14,196 bases of DNA from Chrysochromulina tobinii. Its lineage: Eukaryota; Haptophyta; Prymnesiales; Chrysochromulinaceae. The first letter of the stretch is position 1; each line of letters begins with the position of its first letter. The translations under genes and the position numbers were made by a program. The stretch covers positions 1 to 14,196 of the forward strand of contig JWZX01001342.1 in assembly GCA_001275005.1 (NCBI GenBank), written 5' to 3'. The notes under the pieces were generated by a model that was not told the DNA's origin, made no database searches, and saw nothing but the letters and a program-made list of their open reading frames with translations. Positions 1-6,731 of this stretch are shown in pieces.

Positions 1-3
1 GCT

Positions 4-56
<53 letters not shown>

Positions 57-89
57 GCCGCCACCGCCGCCACCGCCGCCACCGCCGCG
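1..89 (+). repeat. GCC/ACC trinucleotide repeat
   Basis: GCC units run almost without break to about position 52, followed by regular GCC-GCC-ACC nonamers to 89. In the kinase frame this encodes poly-Ala passing into Ala-Ala-Thr. The nonamer order suggests ACC variants spread by slippage. The repeat reaches the window edge, so its full length is unknown. Confidence 0.9.
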
Positions 90-869
90 ATAGGAATAGG
101 AGACGAGGACGGCGGCGCTCAGGACCGCGCGTCCGACGGCGGCGCGAGTAACAGCTTCGCCTCGGGTGGGCCTCGAGCACCTCCGACGTGTGAATTCACA
201 ACTCGAGGACCTCCGACGGTGTCTGCGCTCGCCAAAGACCTCATCTCGCGCCTGCTGAAGCTCGAGCCGATGGAGAGATACTCTGCTCGGGAGACGTTAC
301 AGCACCCGTGGTTTGCCTCGTGGAAGGTGGGAGAGGACGGCGCACCCGAGGAGGTGCGATCTCCCTTGATTGCCTCTCTCATCCGAGCACAGGGGACTCG
401 CCTTTTGGAGGAGAAGGAGCGAAGCGTCGGAGGGCGTCCGATGACCTCTGATGGCGTCTCTGTTGACCTCCCTGATGCCCCCACTGATGGCCTTCCTCAT
501 CAGGTGAGCACCGATCAGCTCTCGACGGTGCATGAGATGATGCGCGGCTTCATCGCGGCGCGCCGTCTCAAGCGCGCCGGGCTCGTAGTGCTTGCGTGCG
601 GCCGATTCCGCCTCGTCGCTCTTGGATGGCCCTCCGATGGGCCGTGCCCTAATATGGCAGGGTGCCCATCCGATGCGGCCTTGCAAGCCTCCGACGGAGG
701 CTCTGACAAATCGCCCGGCTTGAGAAGCATCGGAGCGTCGCAAGCAGAGAAGCATCGCAACGACGCAACGACCCCAGCCTTTGCCACTCCCATGACCCTT
801 TTTGAGCCGGACCGCCCTCCACCTCTTGCCTTGGGGAACTCACAACATGACATTCAGTCATCTCCATAA
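1..869 (+). CDS. CaMK-family serine/threonine protein kinase, C-terminal part (5' partial)
   Basis: The frame is open from the left edge (first full codon at position 3) to TAA at 867-869. From 219 it reads VSALAKDLISRLL, then ERYSARETLQHPWF, the last helices of a CaMK/CDPK-type catalytic domain: AKDLI..LL, the invariant Arg of subdomain XI, and HPWF. About 70 residues later comes FIAARRLKRAGLVVLACGRF (codons near 543-602), which resembles the calmodulin-binding segment after the kinase domain of CaMKs (aromatic, then ARR.LK, then hydrophobic positions). No EF-hands follow, so CaMK is favoured over CDPK. The kinase N-lobe, ATP site and HRD/DFG motifs lie outside the window. Odd point: the stretch before VSALAKD is poly-Ala/Thr plus about 45 low-complexity residues, either an insertion in the C-lobe or a read-through intron. 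A strong donor-like CAG|GTGAGC at 501-509 would remove the calmodulin-binding segment if used. The last 80 or so residues are low complexity and may not be coding. Confidence 0.75.
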
Positions 870-887
870 TAGATCTCGCTTCATTGA

Positions 888-1463
888 ATGGTAAATAGGA
901 TTTTCAATTTCGAATCGCGCGAGCTGCGCACAACCACGTCGATAGCCTTCGCAAGAGGAAGCCCGATGTCGCGACCGAGATCCCCGCGAGTGCGCGGTGG
1001 GAACATCTTCAATGATTGCTCCTCCGAGGACGGGAGCCATCACAGCGGGACCGCGTTTGAGGGATTCACCACCTTCGCAGTTGAAGGGGGATTGCTCGTC
1101 TTCCGTAGCGAGAATTCGTACTCGGACCTTTCTCAGCTGGCCCGCGCATCCCCGAGCATGTCCAGGCTGGTTTCACCAGACTCCATCATCAGCCAGACAC
1201 CATCGTTGAATAAATGGTATCAACGATCTGACGTGGCCGCTCCATCAATGCTGAGAGCTGGCCGATCGCCCGCAGCATCCCCGAAGTGCGAGCCCAGGCG
1301 AGACATAAACTGCAGGATGCCTGACGCCGAGGACGAGGGGCGCGCGCCTCGACAGGCGCGAGCATCCACGCGATGGGACTATGGCGAATGGGATCAGCTC
1401 GCCCTGTCCAGCAGCAGCGCTTTGACGAGCAGCAGCGGTTGCAGCGCCATGCAGCAGCGCTAG
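888..1463 (+). CDS. Hypothetical Ser/Arg/Pro-rich ORF, possibly a downstream exon of the kinase
   Basis: A 191-codon ORF follows the kinase stop in the same frame after a short interval with several stops. I do not recognise a domain. It is rich in Ser, Arg and Pro (for example SPMSRPRSPRVRGG near the start and a Ser run with QQR at the end), with SP and RxxS patterns of the kind found in phosphorylated kinase tails. It could be an independent small gene, a distal exon joined to the kinase by splicing from within 504-890, or a chance frame in GC-rich DNA. Adjacency and shared strand slightly favour the exon idea. No clear pyrimidine tract plus AG acceptor was found to settle it. Confidence 0.3.
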   Translation: MVNRIFNFESRELRTTTSIAFARGSPMSRPRSPRVRGGNIFNDCSSEDGSHHSGTAFEGFTTFAVEGGLLVFRSENSYSDLSQLARASPSMSRLVSPDSIISQTPSLNKWYQRSDVAAPSMLRAGRSPAASPKCEPRRDINCRMPDAEDEGRAPRQARASTRWDYGEWDQLALSSSSALTSSSGCSAMQQR

Positions 1464-1558
1464 CTGCGAAGTGGCTTTGTTCACCTATACCCAACACCTA
1501 CCCACTAGGCCACTAGACGCGCTGATAGACGCGCGCATTGACAGTTTAACGACAGGTG

Positions 1559-1592
1559 TCACATTCATATATTTTCACATTCATATGAAAAT
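1559..1592. repeat. AT-rich direct and inverted repeat
   Basis: TCACATTCATAT occurs at 1559-1570 and again at 1575-1586. The second copy overlaps an inverted pair, ATTTTCA at 1571-1577 and TGAAAAT at 1586-1592. This small AT-rich island sits at the left border of the very GC-rich block. Its role is unknown. Confidence 0.7.
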
Positions 1593-2283
1593 AGGTGCCG
1601 TGAGTCGCTTAGGGACCGGCGACACCGTGGCGCCCCGGCCCCGCCCCCTGATCGCGGACGTGCCCCACGCGCGCGCGCCGGACGAGCGTGCTCCGCGTGC
1701 ACCGCGCGCCCGGGCCCGCGTCGGCCTGGGATGCGAGAGACGAGGTCCGCTCGGTGGAGGGCCGCGGGGCGGCGCGACCGCCGGCGCGCCGGTTTAACGC
1801 GCAGTGCCGCGTCTGCCAGGGAGGAGCACATGCCACATGGCGGAGCGCTGCGAGCCGGATCCGATATCCCGTCTCGCCGTCCTGTTCGCTGTTGTAACGT
1901 CCTTGGTCCTAGGCTCCTAGCCCACTTCCGGAACCGGCCGGTCCCGCCGCCGCGCGCCGGGTCGCCAAACCGCGTCCAATCGATCCAACCCAACGCGACC
2001 CGCGCGGGCCGCGGCGGCATCTCTTCCCGGGTTTCCTGGGGGGGTGAGATCCAATCTCCGCCGCGTTCCCCTTAACGGTCTCCGCCCCGGACGCCCGAGT
2101 CGCGAGTGGCTGGTGCCTGCGCGGGTGCGCGGAAACGGACCGACGCGGACGAACACGTGAAAGCGTTTCACTTTGAGACCGTCGATACGCCGGGCGGCGG
2201 ATCGCACGAGGCGGTCCGACTCCGAGGACGGATTTCGCAGATAGCACGTGAATGTATTTGTAATTTGAATACCGCGTTCGTCG

Positions 2284-2291
2284 TATAAATA
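2284..2291 (+). promoter_or_regulatory. TATA-like box without an assigned gene
   Basis: TATAAATA follows the GC-rich block at a transition to more mixed sequence. On the plus strand the nearest start downstream is a 68-codon frame at 2416 that I do not recognise. It could be a chance match in a locally AT-rich spot. Confidence 0.25.
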
Positions 2292-2672
2292 TGGCCGGTT
2301 AGACGGGGCGAGGTTTGCGTTTGGCGCACGAGGCACACGAGCGGAACGGAAGCACGAGGTCACTGTTCATTTCGTTTTCTATTCATCGACGAATCCTCAT
2401 CCAATAATGTAGCCCATGCCTATACTGCTCGCGGCCGGCGTGAAGAAGTGGTTAAGCGACCGGGCGGCGGGCTGCTGCCCCTCTCTCACTGCCAAAGTCG
2501 TTCGAGCCCTCCAGCCACGCGGGCCTCGAGGGGACACACACGGTTGCCCATCGCCCCCCCGCCGCCCGGCCGGTCAAAGCAACGGGCTATTGCAATGCGC
2601 AACTTGGCCTCAGCCCCCCTAGACCGAAGTAATCAAGCTTCCATCCGCCCACCTCGGCTGCATAGAGTGAGC

Positions 2673-3081
2673 TCAGAAGTGTTCGATGGCGAACGTGAGG
2701 ACGGAGCGGTGCTGCGCCGAGCGCAGCAGCTTGCGGTGCGGCTCATTGGGCTTGGAGCGGTAGCCGGTGCACAGCAGCGGCGCTGAAGTGCCCTGCTCGG
2801 CGCAGAGTCCAAGCAATGCGCGCGTGCCAAGAGCCACGAAGTGGCCAGTGGGCAGCCTCGCAAAGAGGCTGTGAATGGACAGGCCGGCGTCGCGGGCGTG
2901 CACGAGGAGCGATTCCTTGGTGGGCGGCGCGCGGACCGCCGCGAAGCCACCCGTCGTCGAGCTGACGAGTGCGAAGACCGCATTCGACTTGAGCGCCGAC
3001 TTGAGCAGCGACTCGGCGGCCACCTCATGTGCCATGGCCTTGCGTATCTGTCGCTGCCGGCGAGTCAGCTTGGGTGGGTTG

Positions 3082-3120
<39 letters not shown>

Positions 3121-3905
3121 TTGGGCGGCGATGCGGCGGGCGGCAGAGGCTCATACCACGGCTCACAGTCGACGTGTCGGTGCCCAAAGGAGCCTTTACG
3201 TACCAAGACGCTCGAGCAATTGGCATGGGTGTAGCACCATGGCGTCTGACCGGGCGCGATCGCATCTTCCCACGCCTTGCACGAGGCGCCATACCCGTGC
3301 TTGTTGCTGTATCCGCTGCACGCGCACCCGTCCGGGGCGCGCCAGCCGGCCAGGGGCGCGTACGGCGTCGAGCCGCCGAGGTCGTCCTGGTACATCCCCC
3401 CCTCGCCCGTCACCTCCGCGTCGCACCGCTGGTGCTTGAGCCCAAACGAGCCCTTGTTAGCGACGGCGGCGCAGTCGTCGTCCACGTAGCACCACGGCGC
3501 CTCGTACTCCTCCTCCCACGCGGCGCAGTGGCCGCCGAAGCCGTACGCGTTCGAGAAGCCATTGCAATGGCAGCCCGAGCGCGTCACCATCGAAGGTCGC
3601 GTGCCATCCGCCTCCAGCTGCAGCTCCGCTTCGCGCGCGCTCAGGAGCGCCACCATGGACGGCGCCACTGGCACGAGCAACCACGCCTCCGGACCGCTGT
3701 TGTTGCCTCCAAGTCTGACGGCGCCGTCGCTCGCAGACACGGTCAAATACACGCCCAGGGAGCTGTGCAGGCGCACGCGACTGCCCGCAGAGGCAGTGGC
3801 GAGCAGATGGCCGCCGATGGTGGTGCGGGCGTACACCAGGATTCCAAGGCAGGCGCCGAGGAGCGCGACAGCCACGCCGGCAACGAAAGCGAGAGTCCTC
3901 GTCAT
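2673..3905 (-). CDS. Signal-anchored protein with two six-Cys PWCY (fibronectin type II/kringle-like) repeats
   Basis: 410 residues. Residues 4-25 form a hydrophobic segment after MTRT, a signal peptide or type II anchor, so the rest is probably luminal or extracellular. Residues 31-108 (LHSSLGVYLTVSASDGAVRL, then a WLLVPV strand) look like beta-trefoil/fascin-type strands; this is an inference. Two matching cysteine modules follow, 111-161 and 193-247. Each has the pattern GCxCxG[FY]SN, G[FY]G..C..W, PWCY, C, then KGSFG...C, giving six Cys per repeat. The PWCY core recalls fibronectin type II and kringle folds, but the spacing fits neither exactly. A linker with a 13-Pro run lies at 263-275, then a basic stretch TRRQRQIRK, then a C-terminal region (about 305-410) that may be another beta-rich domain. 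The start is the only Met before the hydrophobic segment. Ligand and function are unknown; a cell-surface or matrix protein is the cautious reading. Confidence 0.8.
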
Positions 3906-3929
3906 TTCGAGAAGAATGTGAGTGTTCCT

Positions 3930-3957
3930 GTGAACGTTAACACGACAGACGCGACAA
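3930..3957. repeat. GTGAACGTT motif, copy 1
   Basis: GTGAACGTTAACACGACA and then GACGCGACAA, lying 25 bp upstream of the start codon at 3905 of the minus-strand PWCY gene. A related copy occurs at 4209-4247, so both copies lie in the presumed promoter or 5' leader of that gene. Confidence 0.6.
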
Positions 3958-4071
3958 TGCTACGTCACTATTTGACCCCATGTGCTGTGGGTTGTACAGT
4001 CGAACATCAGTCGTCGAAGATACATGTATGGTGTTGCAACATGCCGGTAGTATACAAGTAAACGGAACTGA

Positions 4072-4112
4072 CCCCCGCGGTGTCTTTTTTACCGTAAATA
4101 GACACCGGGGGG
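4072..4112. repeat. 41-bp near-perfect palindrome
   Basis: The outer arms are C/G-rich, the next arms are GGTGTCT (4079-4085) and AGACACC (4100-4106), and the inner arms are TTTAC and GTAAA around a single central C. Only a mismatch and a one-base bulge interrupt the symmetry. The left half is shared with the element at 5922-5948 upstream of the next gene. Confidence 0.8.
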
Positions 4113-4208
4113 AGCCGTCACACAAACGGGACACACGGGGACACACGGGTACGGATCTCCGGTACTTTTGTCCGCGATCCGGGGTGTGGCGTGGTATGCG
4201 TATGGCGC

Positions 4209-4247
4209 GTGAACGTTCACACGATATTCACACGACACACGCGACAA
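4209..4247. repeat. GTGAACGTT motif, copy 2, with perfect 12-bp palindrome
   Basis: GTGAACGTTCAC at 4209-4220 is a perfect palindrome and is followed by CACGACACACGCGACAA at 4231-4247. It matches the copy at 3930-3957 in order and orientation with a short insertion. A dimeric regulator site is one possible reading, but no binding data can be drawn from the sequence. Confidence 0.55.
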
Positions 4248-4618
4248 CCGGTGCGCGAGTCGGTGGGCTTTGATGTTGGTTCGTGAGGTGATTCGTGTGT
4301 CTGTCTCGTGTGTCGGTGTGTCTCCCCGCCCCGGGTGTTTTTGAACCCGGGTATACTTGGAGTTCAGAAGAGTTCTCGAGTTGACCTCGGTACAGTAGGA
4401 ATTTAAGTAGGAATAGCTAGGGCGGAGTTCGTCAGGACCCGAGACCCAGTCAGTCAGTCGATTTCTCGTCGCGTTTCCCCTGCGCCACCCAGCGCGCTCA
4501 TCTCTCAAAGGGACATCGATCGGATGTCGGGTTAGAAAGGGCCCTTCCTCCCTCTCCTACTTGCATACTCAGTGATCCTGAGAACCGCCGATTCGGCCGT
4601 TTTGGCTCAATTCAGTCG

Positions 4619-5773
4619 TCATGCGCGTCCGTTGGCGGTGCCCTCTCCCTCCACCCCGCCCTTGAATGGATGGGATGCGAGCCACGCGCGCACGTCAGCC
4701 GCCTCCCCGGTGGCTGCCTGTGCTCGGCTCGCTGCGAGGAGGTGGTCGGTGAGTCGCCCGAGTACAGCCCGCGACGTGGCACACGCGCCCTCGTCGGAGT
4801 GCGCGCCACACCACGTCTCGATGATCAGCACATTTGAAGGAGACAGGGGACACTTACCTGGAGTATCGTCGACCAGGACGGTCGAGGTGGCAGTATGTCC
4901 TTGTGCCCGGGGATCAGCCCAGATGCGAGAGAGATTCCGCAGTAACCGCCACGGCGCCAAGCTCGGCACGCGCAGCGGCAGCAGCGGCAGTCCCACGTCG
5001 TTCCGAAAGTGGAAGTCGTCCCCGGCAAAAAGCGCCAGCTGCGGCAGCGCCCGCCTCAACAACGAGCGCACCATCGCCGCCTCCGCAGCCGCCTCCGCAG
5101 CCGCCGTCTCAGCTGCCTCTTCCGCCGCCTCTACGAGAGCCTTGACCGCACGTCGCGCATTCTTCGGCTGCATGGAGGTGCAGAAACCGAGATCGAGGTG
5201 CTTGCAGAGCGTCAAATCCAGCAGCAGCGGCAGCGCGCCCGGCCGCACCACAAATGGTGCCGTCGCCGTGTCGCGGTGAACAAGCGTGCCGTTGAGGTCG
5301 AGCAGCACAAGCAAAGGCCGGCGCGCCTCCGGCGTCGGCACCGCGTCCGCGGCCGCTGCATCGCTGCAGTCGCCGTGCTCGGTCGCTGGCACGGTGCCCT
5401 CACGCCCGTCGTGCGCTTGCTCATTCATGGGCTCGCCCGCTGCGTCGCGTTGCCGTTTCGCCGCGCGCTTTTGCGCCCTCGACCACCTTGCTCGTGGTCG
5501 TGGCGAGGCTGCTGGGACAGTAGCAGGCGGCTGGTCAGGAGCGGGCGGCAGGTTGGCAGCGGGCGGCAGGCTGGATCGTTCTCGCTTCGCCACAGCCGTG
5601 CCAGCTGCCGATGCGTGGTTAGGTGCAGGTGGATCATTGGCGTTATGCGTCTGCCCAGCAAGCCCGGGCTCGTCTCGTAGTGCCGTAGAGATCTTTCTCT
5701 TCAATCGCTTGACTCGGGAACTTGTGTCGGAGTGCTGAAAGTCGTCACCTTCATTGCGCGCCCTCATCGGCAT
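4619..5773 (-). CDS. FCP1/NIF-type HAD phosphatase-like nuclear protein with DLNGT motif
   Basis: 384 residues. Residues 153-173 read LLVLLDLNGTLVHRD and align with HAD motif I of the FCP1/SCP (NLI-interacting factor) family, which removes phosphate from the RNA polymerase II C-terminal domain. VVRPG at 175-179, FCTS at 197-200 (motif II position), VLVDDTPGK at 299-307 (motif III DD), SPSNVLIIETW and the terminal DVRAWLASHPF complete the pattern. The family motif is DxDx[TV]; here the second Asp is Asn (DLNGT), also seen in a plant/algal subset, so the general-acid step may be altered and activity is uncertain. An Ala/Glu-rich insertion (215-234) splits the domain. The N-terminal 150 residues are low complexity with two basic clusters (RVKRLKRK near 20; RARWSRAQKRAAKRQR near 94) that look like nuclear localisation signals. 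Two nearby Met codons (1 and 3) could start it. Confidence 0.85.
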   Translation of the reverse strand: MPMRARNEGDDFQHSDTSSRVKRLKRKISTALRDEPGLAGQTHNANDPPAPNHASAAGTAVAKRERSSLPPAANLPPAPDQPPATVPAASPRPRARWSRAQKRAAKRQRDAAGEPMNEQAHDGREGTVPATEHGDCSDAAAADAVPTPEARRPLLVLLDLNGTLVHRDTATAPFVVRPGALPLLLDLTLCKHLDLGFCTSMQPKNARRAVKALVEAAEEAAETAAAEAAAEAAMVRSLLRRALPQLALFAGDDFHFRNDVGLPLLPLRVPSLAPWRLLRNLSRIWADPRAQGHTATSTVLVDDTPGKCPLSPSNVLIIETWCGAHSDEGACATSRAVLGRLTDHLLAASRAQAATGEAADVRAWLASHPFKGGVEGEGTANGRA

Positions 5774-6390
5774 CCTGTGGACGCACTTTGCCTTTTGCGC
5801 CCGAAGAACAAAGTTCGGTGCATCGAGCGAGAACTTTGTAACTTACCAAGCTACCTGCACATGGGCAGGACCTGCATGTCGGCGTGAGAGCAAAGACACC
5901 GGGTCACACACATGTATGTCCCGGCTCCCCCCGGTGTCTTTTTACCGTGACACACAGTCAGTCATTCAGTCAGTTTCGTCGCGGTCCCCCCGCGCTCACC
6001 ACAAGGGACACACAAAGATACCGGTACAGTACGCGGCTGTGAACTCAACGTCTCGAAAAAGCATGGTAAATCCATCAAGAACCAGACAGGGGGATACGGA
6101 GAGCTCAGAGTATGGGGATCTCAATCGTATCGTATAAGTCTGAAGTCAAGGACTCAAGGTCTGAAGTTTGAGTACGTAGAGATTTCTTTTTTGGAGTACC
6201 GCTAGCCGCTACCGGGTACCGCGCGCGACGCGCCGAACGCTCTGTCTCACTTTCGTCTTTCTACTTTCACTCATATCACACATTAAGTATAGCGGGTAGG
6301 CGGACACCACGAGCGGTTCTACCGTACACATCCTCTACATTCCATGGGCCGAACGGTTAATGGGTACGGCCATCCGATCGCGATGCACAG
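5774..6390. other. Intergenic region upstream of the phosphatase gene
   Basis: It holds element B at its left and then more mixed-composition DNA. GTCTGAAGT appears twice within 6136-6170 around an ACTCAA/TTGAGT inverted pair, and T- and C-rich stretches occur near 6185-6280. I see no gene; the open frames here lack recognisable domains. Confidence 0.5.
5892..6010. repeat. Upstream element B (short form), before the phosphatase gene
   Basis: An inverted pair, AAAGACACCGGG (5892-5903) and CCCGGTGTCTTT (about 5930-5941), encloses ACATGTATG (5910-5918). It is followed by ACCGT, CAGTCAGTCATTCAGTCAG, a TCGTCGCG run and AAGGGACA. The 18-bp CGGCTCCCCCCGGTGTCT at 5922-5939 is the exact reverse complement of 4100-4117 in element A, and ACATGTATG also occurs at 4022-4030. 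Read on the minus strand, ACGGTAAAAA(A)GACACCG lies about 160-175 bp before the start codon of each minus-strand gene. Confidence 0.6.
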
Positions 6391-6731
6391 CACGACGGTT
6401 ACCGCTGTCGCCACTATTGTCCGTCATGCTCGATGCCTCGATCGTGCACAATCGCGACGCACATCGCACACCCGTCGCTCACGCGCTTGCGCCCGACATT
6501 CGCTGTACCCCCCACATCCATTCCGCTCTCGTGTGGCCTCTCCTCTGATGAAAAGGGCACCGATGCATAGCGGTGTGCATCATCACACTCATGCCTCGCC
6601 GCTCCCCCCTGCCTCCGACCCTCCGTCAGCTCTCCCCCGGTTCCACCATCACACTCGCGCCTGATCGATGCCGGCATGGCTCACCTTAAACTCGCCTTTG
6701 AACTGTGTCAAGTGCGGCGCACTGCCACTGC

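Larger units (their letters stand above)
1464..2672. other. Long region with no convincing gene
   Basis: About 1.2 kb. From 1600 to 2200 it is extremely GC-rich with many CG dinucleotides, and short frames are open in most phases, with no recognisable domain and mostly Arg/Pro/Ala composition. I checked for 5S, 5.8S, 18S/28S core motifs, U6 and tRNA arms and saw none. A small hairpin-capable sequence GTGAAAGCGTTTCAC lies at 2157-2171. The right end (2416-2672) is downstream of the minus-strand gene ending at 2673 and may include its 3' untranslated region. Confidence 0.5.
4072..4515. repeat. Upstream element A (long form), before the PWCY gene
   Basis: It opens with the palindrome at 4072-4112. 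It continues through inverted GACACACG-type (4130-4150) and CGTGTGTC-type (4295-4325) runs and a CCCGGGT/ACCCGGG hairpin near 4331-4353. It ends with CAGTCAGTCAGTCG (4447-4460), a TCGTCGCG run and AAGGGACA (about 4508-4515). A shorter element with the same ends in the same order lies at 5922-6010. The two could be a full and an internally deleted copy of a non-autonomous mobile element, or duplicated promoter/5' leader sequence. The rest of 3906-4618 holds no gene I can support. Confidence 0.5.

Noticed and set aside
620-712. Possible palindrome from two TCCGATG phrases around a CCCTAATATGGCAGGG core
   Set aside because: On pairing base by base the arms fall out of register after four bases, so only short GGCC ends match.
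1600-2300. Possible rRNA or spacer because of the very high GC
   Set aside because: No 5.8S, 18S, 28S or 5S conserved core sequence was found on either strand.
2437-2525. tRNA-like phrase (GTGGTTAAGCG followed by GTTCGAGCC)
   Set aside because: The stem around the TTCGA loop does not pair and no acceptor stem can be formed.
2841-4061. 406-codon plus-strand frame opposite the PWCY gene
   Set aside because: Composition is Arg/Ala/Val-rich without motifs, while the minus strand encodes two matching Cys modules and a signal peptide.
4852-4860. Perfect minus-strand donor CAG|GTAAGT inside the phosphatase gene
   Set aside because: The reading frame across it aligns with the family (VDDTPGK, then SPSNVLIIETW), and the expected C-terminal DVRxWLxxHPF follows, so an intron here is not needed.
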